A stretch of DNA of 64,000 nucleotides from Branchipolynoe longqiensis (taxonomy: Eukaryota; Annelida; Polychaeta; Phyllodocida; Polynoidae). Shown here piece after piece: positions 32,930-44,301 of this stretch (the stretch's first letter is position 1; each line of letters opens with the position of its first letter). The notes beneath the pieces are model-generated. The model searched no databases, was not told where the DNA came from, and saw nothing but the letters and a program-made list of their open reading frames with translations. The stretch is from NCBI GenBank assembly GCA_030323885.1, contig CM059193.1:52604749-52668748 (forward strand). The letters run 5' to 3'. Made by a program: the position numbers and the translations under genes.

Positions 32930-35462
32930 CTATGACGTCTTGTGTCTGCGTAGCCACTTCAACTTGTTCCCTGGTCGGGGGAACGGCTTGTTGGGAGTGT
33001 CCTCCCGCTTGAACGGACGGTTTCCATCATGCCATCCGAACGGCTGGCGTTGTCCTCGCCCTCTGAGCTGAAACCCGTAGGTCTGGCCGACCCGTCCACC
33101 TCTGGCGGTACGACGGTTCCGAAAATACCCTCTGGCTTTCTGGAACTGGGAAGTTGCATCTGCCGGTTTGTTTTTGGCATCCATGTGCTTGCCACACTTG
33201 GTACCGGTTTCTACCTCTTTGAAGAGGGACTGGAGTTGTCCACCAAACATTTTGCTGTTGTCTAGGGTTTTCCCTTTAATTGGCTTCGGCGGGAGGAAGA
33301 GAGTATACTCTTTGCCATCATCATCCATAACCTTTTTGGATCTGGCTACTTCCTTTCCTGAAAACATTTTCAAAGCGTCTGGACGTCAGGAAGTTGCTGG
33401 TGGCTGTTAGCATCGCAATGCCTTTATCCATCGTCCTGGCTAAAGACGAGAACATGTTCTCAGCCTGCATGTGGTTGGCCACTGGCGCAATCGCTGTCAG
33501 GGCCCGCAGGACCCAATTATGTACTGTATGGAGTACATCTTCAAACCTTTTCCTGTCATCGTTTCTCTTTGACAACAGACTCTGGGATGCCTTTGATCCC
33601 CGTTAAGGCCCTGTCACACTACGATGTGTGTTCCGGCGTGCCGCCAACGCGCAAAATATTTGCAACCCGTCGAGAAACGTCAAACTTTTCGGCGTTTCGG
33701 GGGGTAGTTGGACGGGCAGCAGCGTGTTGGTAGCGTGTTGGTAGCGTGTTATTAGCGTGCCGTCAACGGGTATCGACGTTGCGGGTGGAAAAAGTCTCCC
33801 TCCCTGTGTCTATGTGTGTGTGTCTCTGTGTGTGTGTGTCTGTGTCTGTCTCTGTGTGTGTGTCTCTGTGTCTGTGTCTCTGTGTGTGCATATCTGTGTC
33901 TATGTGTGTGGCTGTGTCTCTGCGTGTGTCTCTTTGTCTGTGTGCGTCTGTGTGTGTGTCTCTGTATCTGTGTCTGTGTGTCTGTGTGTCTCTGTGTGGG
34001 AGGGAGGGGGAGAGAGAGGGAGAGAGAGTGTCTGTGTCTCTCTCAGAGACACACACACATAGAGACACACACACACACATAGAGACACACACACACACAT
34101 AGAGACACACACACACTGACACCGAGACACACAGTGAGACACAGAGACAGAAACACACACAGAGACACAGAACACACACACAGACACACATACTGAGACA
34201 CAGACAGAGACACAGACACCGAGACACACACACATACACATAGACAGAGACACACACATAGACAGAGACACACACAGACACACACACACTGAGACACAGA
34301 CACAGAGAAACACACATAGACAGAGACACACACTGAGACACACACACACACAAAGACAGAGACACACACACACAGACATAGAGACACACACACAAAGACA
34401 GAGAGACACACACAAAGACATATATACACACACACAAAGACACACACACAGACATAGAGACACACACACAAACACAGAGACACATACACACAGCAACGTG
34501 CGAGCAACGTTCCTCCAACGCGCTGGTAATGTGTGTCGACGTCCTGCAAACGCGCCCGTCGCGCTGATAACGTGGGTCCACGTCCTGGCAACGCGCCGGT
34601 AACGGCGATCCAACACGTTGGCGCGTGTCGAAAGCTTTGTGCAAGCACAAAACGATCGGCGCAACCCGACGCGTGCCAACATGTCCATTCACACGTTGCT
34701 ATCCCTCAACGTGTACCGACGCGCCGGTAATGTACCGGACGTGTACCAACGTTTCGACCAAAAAGGCAACACATCGACACGCGTTGGTGGGAAACGTTGT
34801 AGTGTGACATGGCCTTAAGTTGTTCTCCCAGCTTAACAATCACTTCTGAGGGCTTAAAAGTACCGAAATGCCCTTTAATGGTGTCATGCATCATAGTGGT
34901 GGTTTTCACCTTCTTGGCCTTCTCCACCCAAACTTTCTTCTTGATCGTGCAGCCCAATGTGGCAAGCACGCCTACTCTCTCAGTCCCTGAAGCAGAGTCA
35001 GTGGTAGAGGAGTAAGGCGAAGAGTCTGAAGAAGAGTCTTCTTTTTCTTCCTCTTCTTTGACTTTTTGGTCTTCTTGACCACCTTCCTCTGAACTCGTCT
35101 CCTGACGAGCTCACTGCTTTCCTGGTTCGCTTTTTCTTTCTGGGAAACACGAGTCCTTTCCCATGCCGAGTACGTCTCTTCAGAACTATCCTGCTCCGAG
35201 ACATCCTCCCAGTCAGAATCCACCTCCGGAGGATTTGGCCTCTTCTTCACATGAGGGAGATGCTGCATTCCAGCATCCTCATGCGTGCCTCCCAAGCAGG
35301 AGGTACTATCGGCAGTACCTCCACCTCACTGTCCCTGTCCGGGTCGGACATGACATGGGCACCTGGCTGAGGGGAAGCCGGAATCGTCAACCCTGGTGAC
35401 GAGTCGGAATCGTCATCTGGGACACCTGCTGCAGCCGCAGTCTTACTCCGCTTCGTAGCCAT
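32930..35462 (-). pseudogene. gag of element C, split by a MITE
   Basis: The start is MATKRSKTAAAAGVPDDDSD at 35462; the frame shifts near 35250 and again near 34970 inside a Lys-rich stretch. 34969-34815 reads KGHFGTFKPSEVIVKLGEQL, equivalent to gag B. The MITE 33607-34814 then interrupts at a TTAA. Reading resumes GIKGIPE, ALTAIAPVANHMQAEN and NFLTSRRFENVF, with a frameshift near 33370, then KEYTLFLPPKPIKGKTLDNS. It ends in a basic Arg/Gly/Pro tail (GRGQRQPFGWHDGNRPF). The architecture is the same as gag B, with clear sequence identity in the central blocks. It is dead through the insertion and frameshifts. Confidence 0.8.
33607..34814. mobile_element. MITE E3, TTAA-type, in gag C
   Basis: Perfect TTAA duplications (33603-33606 and 34815-34818) flank ends GGCCCTGTCACACTACGATG and the inverse of CGTTGTAGTGTGACATGGCC. 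The interior has GTCAAACTTTTCGGCG...GGGGGGTAGTTGGACG, a TG-rich run (33810-34010), an AC-rich run (34050-34490) and the hairpin GCTTTGTGC-AA-GCACAAAAC at 34634-34653. The TG and AC runs are complementary, so the whole element can fold. Long open frames across it on either strand are microsatellite artefacts. Confidence 0.85.
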
Positions 35463-36600
35463 CGGAATTCTGTAACAATCAAAAGAAGGTTACTATAAAC
35501 CGGATTTAATGACTAAATGTTACAACAGGTTATTCAAACCAATATATTGTGCATCTAGTGGTGTTATAAAACGTATTTAAACCGTCTAAACACAGGTGTG
35601 TGTAAGCTAATGTGTGATGTTGTAGGTCAACGGTATGGAAGTCGAAACCAAATGAGGGTAAAGGACCAGCGTACCGGTACCCTCCCACTCTCTGTTCCGT
35701 ACACTTCTCCCTCCTGCGGCTACTGGCCAGCAAGTTGGAGAAAATGCTACGAAACTCGGAGGTACGCCCAAAAAATGTGGGGAATCAATCAAAGAAACCC
35801 AGGATTAATTTCCAACGCGAATCCATAAAAGAAACCAAGGAAAGATCCAAACGTGATGAGGCTGCAGCCAACATCGCTCTCTGTTTGGCAACGGGCGGCT
35901 TGTTGAAAAAATCTTAACCGTGATGTGGCACCAACCAACATCAATAAATCACATACAGAAATGCAAGACAAAACCATTGTTATCCCATGTAAGAAAATAA
36001 TATCTACAGTTGTTTCTTTAGGCAAACAACCTACTTATTCGGGATAAATCTCCTGTATGACGGCTGGAACATAACCGAGAATCCGGTTCCATACACACCT
36101 TACGGGACTCGCTCCATAAGCAACGTCAACAACGCAGTAAAAACCATGCATGCTTTATTCATAAAATATTCTTGTTTAAATCGAAAACGCCACTAAATGC
36201 ACAAATTATTCGTTTAATTAACTTGTAAGAATCATTTCTAAACAAGAATGTTTCCTCGTGTATCCTTCCTTGGGTTTAAAATCATAACAACGCTAAAGTA
36301 CAATAGCGATAATAGAGTCGGTATGGTTCGACAAAAATAAAAACAAAATGGTGATACTCAACTCTAGCATACTGGATAACAAATCGGTTTAACGCCAATA
36401 AATTCTTTAATATATTCGCCATTTTAATAACATTCGTACAGAATACTCTACTGGTCTTCATAATGAATCGTGTGAATTATTCCCATAAACTTACTGCGAG
36501 TTTTGGAGTTATTCGTAAAATAAAAACACTGAACTACTCGTGCACATCCACTGCTTGTGAGTAAATTATGCTAATTGCTGACCCCGGATGTGATTCCTTC
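35463..36600 (-). other. Element C 5' region
   Basis: Between gag start and the right ITR. The region near 35700-35910 resembles 18440-18670 of element B (CTTCTCCCTCCTG, AGTTGGAGAAAAT, TTTGGCAACGGGCGGC), so it is a shared 5' leader. No protein is expected. Confidence 0.55.
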
Positions 36601-36646
36601 TCCCTAGGCTATACACTAACCCGAGTCTTAGTACCGAGGTAAAATA
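36601..36646 (-). repeat. Right ITR of element C
   Basis: Ends GTACCGAGGTAAAATA, exactly as element B; subterminal CCCCGGATGTGATTCC. Confidence 0.8.
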
Positions 36647-36984
36647 TATATAATAAGGCAAAATTGGTATGTTCGTTCCTGAGTTATGAATTTTTTTCCA
36701 TTTAATTTTTGCCTTTAATATTGCACACATTTTTCATGATTCTGCAAATGCTTAAATCCTGATGTTTGAGACTTCCTGCTGAAGGCAAATTACATTTTAA
36801 TTACATCATTAATCTTTTAACTTATTATTTCTAGTACAAATTCTAATGTCAATTTTGTTCAGACATTACAAATAAATATTTGTTGAGCAATTTGTCATCA
36901 AAGATGACAAATCGTGTGATTTTCACTAACCGTCCTTGATAAAATCTTTAGAAAATTAATCTCTGGTTCTGGATTAGAATACCC

Positions 36985-37931
36985 ATCCTATGGTTAAGTC
37001 AGAAAGTATACAAGTAACCTGTGGAGTCCCTCAAGGTTCAGTATTAGGCTCACTCCTCTTGATCATTTACATCAATGATCTGGAGAAGTCCTCAGAGAGA
37101 ATCAAATTCCAACTATATGCTGATGACACCGTGATATACATAACAAGAAATAGCAGAAAAGAGAACAGAGATAAGCTAAATGAGAATCTAGTAGCTTTAG
37201 ATAATTGGTGTAACTCCAACAAGATTTCCATAAACCACAAGTCGAAGGTTCTAGTGTTTGGCAGTGTGAAAATCAACTATGGCAATGAGGAGCCAATAAT
37301 TTTGGGAGCAAAAGTTCTTGATTATCAGACCAACTATAGATATCTAGGGATGAATCTTGATAGGAAACTAAACTACAATGATAACATAAAAGAAGTTATC
37401 AAGAAGGCAAACCACAAAATCTGGATATTACAATTATTAGTGAAAACCAGAAAATACCTAACTACTAATATGGCTATAAAAATCTATAAAGGTATGATAC
37501 TACCATACTTCGACTATGCTGATGTAATATATATGGGGGGTAACAAAAATATGTTGGATTAACTACAAAGACTACAAAATAGAGCACTTAAGATATGTCT
37601 GAAGGTGGAACATAGACACCCAACTTATAATCTCCTTAGGAAAGCAAGAGTCAACACACTAAATGACAGGAGAAAAGCACATCTCAAAATAGCAGCGTTC
37701 AGGGAGACAAGGAAGCCTGGCAGGGTGCAGGTAACCAAAAAGTCAACAAGAGGTAGTGATGGCCTCAGACTGATAATAAACAGAGCCAAAAACAGATCAT
37801 ATGAGAGGAGTACTGAGTACATGATGGCAAGGGAATGGAATACACTGGGAGTAGAAGAAAGAAGTAGAGTGACAAAAGAAACATGTCAAACATTAATCAA
37901 AAGAGACCTAAATGCACTGCTAGATGAATGA
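36985..37931 (+). pseudogene. LINE reverse transcriptase fragment (CR1/Jockey-like)
   Basis: The frame 36990-37559 opens with VTCGVPQGSVLGSLLLIIYI (motif B), then FQLYADDTVIYI (catalytic YADD near 37110), LDNWCNSNKISINHKSKVLV and YRYLGMNLDRKLNYNDNI. A single stop at 37559-37561 separates it from the in-frame continuation LQRLQNRALKICL and the C-terminal part 37605-37931 (REWNTLGVEERSR, IKRDLNALLDE). RT motifs 1-A are missing, so the copy is 5'-truncated. With one stop only, it is the best preserved LINE here. Confidence 0.8.
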
Positions 37932-38699
37932 CAACAACAAATAAAATGAATCAAAAAAGAAAAAGAAATAAATAGAAAATACACTGATAATTCAAGCAAA
38001 GTTTTAGACGGTATAGATGCTAGGTATGATACATACAAAAGGTCAACTTTAAACTTAAAATCAAAACCTAATAGGCACTAACACAGCAAGGTGAAGACAT
38101 TCAGAGAAATGAACTATTGGTAACCAAACAATTATCCGATTGTAGAATGAACAAATTCACAGAGGTTTGGGGATGTGGGAGAATCCTTAGAGAGAATGCA
38201 TGCAGTAGTTAGCTAAACAACTGAAAGTGATAAAAAGAAGGGGAGTCACAAGACTATTACTGTCTAGAGAAAACAAGTCATTAGACTTAACCGTTATGGG
38301 CAGCATAAATACACCGATCACACACACACACATAAAAATGTCCAAACTGCTGAGAGTGAGTGCTAAATGGTGGTTAACAATCTACACAGATTTGCAGAAA
38401 ATGAATTTTCCAGGTAATATATTCTTCCATGAAAAATATTTAGTAAAATCATGTTTTACAATTGTTCCAAGTGTTCAAAACCTTGATTTTTTTTTAAATT
38501 GTCCCCGTCTGAAGTCTGCCATAATGGATGCGAAACTAAAGCAGTTATTTTTAGCTCTGATTCACTAACTCGCAGCACGCAATTCACACCACGACCATGT
38601 TGAAACCAGACCGAAGCCACTTACGCGTCTGCGAGGCGCCGCTGTATGAAAAGTAATGTGAATACTTTTTCATCGATCAATACCTCTCGAAATCACTCA
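37932..38699. other. No recognisable feature
   Basis: AT-rich sequence after the LINE. No gene or repeat is identified. Confidence 0.35.
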
Positions 38700-39182
38700 A
38701 ATTTGAAGGTATTCATTTTTTAAACTACCATATTCATCTTTGCGTAACTGTTTTCTATCTATTGGCCAATTTTCACGAAGATTGGGTAACACTTGCAGTT
38801 ACATGGTGATTTTCCCATTCTTTAACTACAATGTGACTGTCAACTTCAAGTCTGCATAGTTTACTTATGGTGGTATCATGTAATGCAGCACTGTCAGCAT
38901 AGTTATCTGTGCAACACAGTTAAACAACTAGTCTTAGTAATTACAAATTAATAAAAAAGCTTTAAAAGGGTTAAAATATATATTTTTAATATATCTATAT
39001 TAAGAAAGTTATGCAATTTTGAATTTAAGAAAAGATTGGCAGCCAAGGTGAGCGACTTTGTTGACATTGCCTACTGAAATGCATCTGATCATCACCCAAT
39101 CTTCATGAAAATTGACCAATAAATAGAAAAAAGGTATGCAAAAATGAATATGATAGTTTCAAAAGTGAATATCTTCAAATTT
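38700..39182. mobile_element. Foldback element with about 90-bp arms
   Basis: 38700-38789 and 39093-39182 are inverted copies at roughly 80 percent identity (AAACTACCATATTCATC...; ATTTTCACGAAGATTGGG). The 300-bp centre is AT-rich and non-coding. The divergence points to an old insertion. Confidence 0.7.
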
Positions 39183-39320
39183 TACTCCTTTAATATCTGT
39201 AGTAGTTCATACACATCGGCACACAGCAGTGTCTTATGGCAATTTCCAATACCCGACGCGTAATCAGCCTCGTTCTGATGACGAATTAGGTCGCGCATGA
39301 ATAGTGTGAATGTTTATGTA

Positions 39321-40233
39321 GCAGTCACACTACGACGACAAGGGGCGACGACAGCCCAGCGACAGCGACTTCTGGTCTGTCGTCGCGTGTCGTGGAGGTG
39401 TCGCCGCGACACCTCCGCATCACCTCCGTTTTCTCTACTGTCGCCGGATTGTCATCAGCTTTTTGGACATGTTGAAAAACTTTGACGACATCCGACGTCG
39501 CTCGGCTGTCGACACGGTGTTGTCTTTGCTGTTAAGGTGTCGTCTTTGTCGTTAAGCTGTCGTCGTTTCTCTCTCTCCATAGCAGCTGTATGTGTGTCTA
39601 TGTGTGTGTCTCTGTGTCTCTGTATGTGTCTGTGTGTGTATCTGTGTATGTGTGTGTATCTCTGTGTGTGTGTGTGTGTGTGTGTGTCTCTGTTGTGTCT
39701 CTGTGTGTGCGATAAACCACACACACTCACACTCACTATCACACTCACACTCTGTGTGTGCGATAAAGCAAGCTAAACTGAGCCATGTTTGCACCGTCCC
39801 ATTCTTCATATTTCTCATGAAGACTGCTTCCTAACAGGTCCGCCGCATAAACGTACATGTTTGCGCCGTCCCATTCTTCATATTTCTCATGAAGACTGCT
39901 TCCTAACAGGTCCGCCGCATAAACGTACATGTTTGCACCGTCCCATTCTTCATATTTCTCATTTCTGTGCATATGGTAGCATTTTGAGCTTTCCCGTAAC
40001 CGTCTGAGACACAGACACACACAGAGAGAGAGACACACACATAGAGAGATACACACACACAGAGACAGATACACACACACAGAAACACACACAGAGACAC
40101 AGAGTCACACACACACAGACACTGTCGTCCCGTCTGTTGTCCAACTTAGCCCGAATTTGCATATGTCGTCGGGATTTCACAAAATCACAGTTGCCGGGCT
40201 GTTGTCACCCCATTGTCGTCGTAGTGTGACTGC
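39321..40233. mobile_element. MITE E5, GTCACA termini
   Basis: The ends GCAGTCACACTACGACGACA and its exact inverse give 21-bp perfect terminal repeats. The interior has GTCGTCG-type words, a TG-rich run (39590-39715), a 72-bp tandem repeat (39784-39962), an AC-rich run (40008-40120) and a hairpin at 39456-39490 (GCTTTTT ... AAAAACTTTG around GGACATGTTG). No clear target duplication. Confidence 0.75.
39784..39962. repeat. 72-bp tandem repeat, 2.5 copies
   Basis: Units start CATGTTTGCACCGTCCCATT at 39784, 39856 and 39928. A 23-base stretch beginning AGACTGCTTC and ending GGTCCGC (39821-39843, 39893-39915) also occurs at 43724-43746 inside another MITE. Confidence 0.9.
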
Positions 40234-40475
40234 GACATCATGATCAAAGAGAGGTAGTGTGCTGAGAGCAAGTCTCCTATTTTTCCAGTGGCCCGTCAGC
40301 ATCAGCAACCAGTCCTTTGTTTGGAGTACCTACAAACAAACTGTATATTTGGTATAAAGGTATATTTGTTTTGCTTATCTCAGCTGTGATAATAACAGTA
40401 TGAAAAGACCAGGTTATTTCATATAACATTTAAACAAGACCAGTTGCGGTTTCGTTTTCGGGTTCAGGAAGTTAA

Positions 40476-40804
40476 AGTTGTATAGTCCGATGGTTTTGAG
40501 TTTCTGTAATTTTCTTAGTTAAATATATTAAATTGACTGTTATAGCCTCCCTTACTTTAGTTTGAACTAACTTTTATTTTAAATGTCTAACTTTTGAGAT
40601 ATTTGAAGTGCAATCATCCACAAATAATTTTGGCAAGCACGCCAAAACTCTGACACCATAGTTCTATTAAATTGGCACGGGACGCCCTTCTATATGGCGA
40701 CAAGTGCTTAATATGTGCACTAGTATCTAAGTTGGATATGTAGAATAAAATCTGGATAATTGGTTTGGTTTTGAAAATTTCATGTTTTCGTCGGACTATG
40801 CAGC
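40476..40804. mobile_element. TTAA-associated MITE, second type, copy 2
   Basis: Same body and ends as 25784-26120 (AGTTGTATAGTCC ... GGACTATGCAGC). The left flank is TTAA; the right flank is TTTC. Confidence 0.65.
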
Positions 40805-40915
40805 TTTCAGATTCTGCCGAGACATTGGAGGAATTTGACTGGGACCTTTCCATCCACAAGATTTAGGCTCTGCCCACCTGCGCAGTGAGTTAGGTTTTCG
40901 AATTCAAAGAGGACC

Positions 40916-41076
40916 AGTCAAATCGCTTCAGTGGTTTCTGCCAATCAGAGCTGTTTGTTCTCTTCCATTGTAAATGGCTGCCCTGCATGCGATTTGCAAT
41001 CGAAAAGAATGAGGGGCGGCCATTTGCAATCGAAAAGAACCAATCAGAGCTGTTCATTTTCATTGCAAATGGCTGC
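40916..41076. promoter_or_regulatory. Duplicated CCAAT-box segment
   Basis: The word CCAATCAGAGCTGTT occurs at 40941 and 41040 and is followed each time by ATTG(T/C)AAATGGCTGC; ATTTGCAATCGAAAAGAA occurs at 40992 and 41022. CCAATCA is the NF-Y binding core and ATTTGCA-type words resemble octamer or C/EBP sites. No gene start is recognised nearby, so a regulatory role is only possible. Confidence 0.3.
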
Positions 41077-41309
41077 GACCATGGAGATGAATGCTGATCA
41101 ATTAGGATTAGGAAACGAAAATTGTCTCTACTAGAAACTAGTTTTCTAGATAAAAGATTCAACCCGTACTCTCAGTAGTACGGGCAAAATCGACTAGTAG
41201 GCCTACGCGCTATGGGACTAGTTTTCATTATGTACCCTTAGTGAGAGATAAATCGGACAATGCTTGTTTTGTAAAATGATATTCCTGATGTGTCTCTGAT
41301 TTCCATATT

Positions 41310-41540
41310 ACATGAGTGATATTATTATTAATGTAAGCCTCACAGTCAACAAGATAATTGTGGGAAGGAAGTCTTTCTGTCCGAGGAGTACAGCTTACAT
41401 TAGAAATCAATCAAACTGCAGTGTACAATCACTCAAAAGGCAACTTGACAAGGTCCTCAAGGACAAGGTGTTAACAACAATACAAGATGAACCACAGATT
41501 GCAGGATACACCCAGCTAACGCCAGCAGATTCAAACTGAT
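41310..41540 (+). pseudogene. LINE ORF2 C-terminal scrap
   Basis: The frame reads VSLTVNKIIVGRKSFCPRST followed by VQSLKRQLDKVLKD and DEPQIAGYTQLTPADSN. This is the usual end of a CR1/Jockey-like ORF2 (a fixed-length LKRxLDxxL helix and a Pro-rich tail). No RT core is present. Confidence 0.5.
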
Positions 41541-42616
41541 TACTGCACATGACATTGACAAAACTGAGCAGAGCATCCTCACCACATTTACTATAACTTT
41601 ATAAGATCAAAAAAGTGAAATAAATTTGTCCAACTCTGAAATGCACAACATGCAAACCGTCAACCTATTCCTAGGAACATGTGACATGGATCTGCTATTA
41701 TTGCGAATGTGTGTTTTGTTTGCTATCAAAGTATTATTTAGAAGGTTTTCACTTTCGGTTTCCATGTCACGCTTGTCTTTAGAGTTTAGTGCCCAGTTTC
41801 AGAGAAGGCATAGCCATAACACCCATATATGTGTGAAACTATATAGAACATGCATTAAACCAACTTCACTCAAAATTTCATCAAGATATCTTAATTATTA
41901 AAGAAGATACATGCATTTCGCCATAAAAGTCACCAATTTCGGTCACAGAAATCTATGCTTTTACCGAAAATTTGGACCAATTTCAGCTATGGAAAACGCC
42001 ATAACTTCTTTAATACTCCACCTATTCTCATAATTGTGGTGTCATTTTAAAGGGTGTGTCAACCTCTTTCCAGTAGTGCCTTTTGTTTTATTATTAAAGG
42101 AGTTTGAATGTTGTTGGTACATACTAACATAGCTTATTACCTATGGTATAGTCCGGTTTTAATAGATTCCCAACTACAACTTGCTGATTTCAAGCACAGG
42201 AGACCGACGGTCGGGTGAACAGCATAATATCGGCCAAATAAATATACTCTATACATACCGGTCAGATAAAGATGTACTTACGTAGGTTGGTGTCCGACGA
42301 GCAGTTTCCAGATGACTTCTAGAAAACAGAGAGCTGAGGCCAAAGCCAGCCTTGCGTAGCGAAATCGGAAATGACACCCACAAAATGGGTCGATCCTTCC
42401 GATGTTTCTGTGCCCCAGTGACCAGCAGTACGCTTGCCGCCTATGTAATTTACTCTATGATATCATTCCCCTCCCCCTCCTCCAACCCCCAAAAAGAGAG
42501 ATATGTACATATACCTATATTGAGAAATAAGGAGTATACTGTCACGTTGAAACTTGACGATATTACGTACAACCTTCTCCACGAGTAGTACTTGGAGAAG
42601 TGGCGCTGTATTAGGT
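41541..42616. other. No recognisable feature
   Basis: Possible old repeat at 41885-42110 (TTCTTTAATA and TTAAAGAAG in inverted positions). No coding sequence. Confidence 0.35.
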
Positions 42617-42790
42617 AAGCATGTGCTTGGTGAGTGGTTTCGAAACCGAGCCACACAACGGAAACGGGCTCAATGTGCACGGTCGGACTGAAGTAAACAT
42701 GTGCTTGGTGAGTGTATGTTTCGAATCCGGGCCACAAAGCAGCGACATGTGCTTGGTGAGTGGATGTTTCGTGTCGGCGTCAAGAGACTC
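42617..42790. repeat. Short degenerate tandem repeat
   Basis: CATGTGCTTGGTGAGTG occurs three times (near 42619, 42697 and 42747), each followed by a TTTCGAA/TTTCGTG stretch. Units are about 50-78 bp. Confidence 0.75.
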
Positions 42791-42831
42791 AAACAGGGGT
42801 TTTCCCGATGATTGGATGATGTATACTAATA

Positions 42832-44055
42832 CCCCTGTCACACCACGATGTAATAGGCCAGCGAGTGGAGAACGTAGAAATCACTTATTTACGTCGAGCT
42901 ACATAGAAATTCTCAGCATTTCAGGGCCAAGTTGGACGTCAGTGCAACATAGTGGACGTAGGCAAAACGTCGATCCAATGTAGTGGTAACGCATGAGAAC
43001 ATAAAAAAAACACTCACAGAATGCTTGCAGAACGCCGGTGAACGTTATATACATTATTCGATCGCCAGAAGTACGCATATATATGTTAAATACCTCAAAA
43101 CACGGGGGAAAAATGCCAAACGTATGTTAGACATACATTATGTCAATACGCGGACTGTACGTTTCTGCCGGCTTGACTTACGCCTGACAGAGTTCAACAT
43201 ATGTATAATGTACGTCTAATGTATGTCTAGCGTACTTGATGTATGTCTAACGTATAGATAGCATATGCTAACATATAAGCCACACGTTGTCTTACGTCGA
43301 GCTACGTCGAAAGTTTTGGGTATGTCCAAAACCTTGACATGTGTCACCGTATCTCGACGTGACTCGATGTAGGATTAACAAACACGTTATGTATATCGAC
43401 GTATCTCGGCTAAGGGGCGCATTCCATATACGCGTTATGCGTTATGCGAATGCCATCATTCCATACACGCGTAATGCGTTATGCGGCACACGACTGGCTA
43501 TATTTAAAAAATAAAAATAAACAATTATTCTCCATACTGCTCTGTATATGACCAAATATTGCATTTATATCTATGTAACTTTTTGTACCTCACATGGGGG
43601 TTCCTACCTTTATAATAGCCAAATTATAGATACGTATTCATATTTTTGTGGCTCTGGTAGCATTTTTAGCAACCCGAACCCCCACCACCACCACTACCAT
43701 ATGTTTCCACTCAGCAGCCTTGGAGACTGCTTCCTAACAGGTCCGCGCTCAACCTTGTCCCGGCTGTCCGTAATTATCAGTCGCCTCCTCCAGCCTTATA
43801 TCAATGGACAAATGCGACTGATGCTTTTTTATTCGCACCACCTTTACGCATTACGCATTACGCACCGATCGCTACATGGAGCGATCGGGATAATGGATTT
43901 TATTCGCATTCGCATTCGCATTCGCATTCCGCGTATATGGAATGTAGCTCATAGGTTTCAAGGCGTTTCGATTTTTTGTCGCTTTCGCATTCGCATTACG
44001 CGTATATGGAATGCGCCCTTTATGCTACCGCGTTACGTCATAGTGTGACAGCCTC
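42832..44055. mobile_element. MITE E4, GTCACA termini, with nested MITE
   Basis: The ends CCCCTGTCACACCACGATGT and the inverse of ACGTCATAGTGTGACAGCCTC match the E family. The interior has GAAATTCTCAGCATTTCAGG then CCAAGTTGGACGTC (family block) and the hairpin AAGTTTTGG-GTATGT-CCAAAACCTT at 43311-43336. An unrelated MITE (43414-44019) is nested in the right half. Many TACGTC/GACGTA words fill the centre. Confidence 0.65.
43414..44019. mobile_element. Nested MITE with GGGCGCATTCC termini
   Basis: GGGCGCATTCCATATACGCG at the left is inverted at the right (CGTATATGGAATGCGCCC). The ends extend as GTTATGCG / CGCATTACG repeats, including a CATTCG hexamer run (43905-43930). The centre holds the 23-base word shared with MITE E5. 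No coding capacity. Confidence 0.75.
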
Positions 44056-44058
44056 ATA

Positions 44059-44301
44059 TAATATTCTGCTATTAAGATGCAGCAGAATAGGGGTTATTAT
44101 GGTAAAATAGAGCCACGAGGGGCCAACGGCTCTAGGATATCGTTTCAGTTGAGCTTCTGTCAATTTTTGTAGTTTACGATCTTGGCGTGCAGTTGTTTTA
44201 GGGTGGGTTCTATTGAACTAATAGGTTAGGCCATTGGCCCCTGATGGCCCTATTTTACCATAATAATCCCTATTATGCTGCATGTCAATAGCAGAATATT
44301 A
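44059..44301. mobile_element. Palindromic MITE, 243 bp
   Basis: The arms TAATATTCTGCTATTAAGAT... and its inverse extend about 72 bp with few mismatches (GCAGCAGAATAGGGGTTATT; GGTAAAATAGAGCCACGAGG). The loop is about 95 bp. A related word (AATGGTAATCAGGCCACGAG) appears at 45430, beyond the neighbouring LINE. Confidence 0.8.

Larger units (their letters stand above)
31506..36646 (-). mobile_element. DIRS-like element C, RT deleted
   Basis: ITRs 31506-31551 and 36601-36646 share the outer word TATTTTACCTCGGTAC with element B but diverge inside. The minus strand carries gag (35462-32930, interrupted by a 1.2-kb MITE), only the first RT segment (near 32830-32690), and a complete open recombinase frame (32515-31679). 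About 2 kb of RT-RNase H is missing compared with B. The element could move only with help from a relative. Confidence 0.85.

Noticed and set aside
33763..34692. Open frames of 200-309 codons across the TG/AC microsatellite
   Set aside because: They read as Cys/Val/Ser repeats in several frames on both strands at once, which is the hallmark of a dinucleotide repeat and not of a protein.
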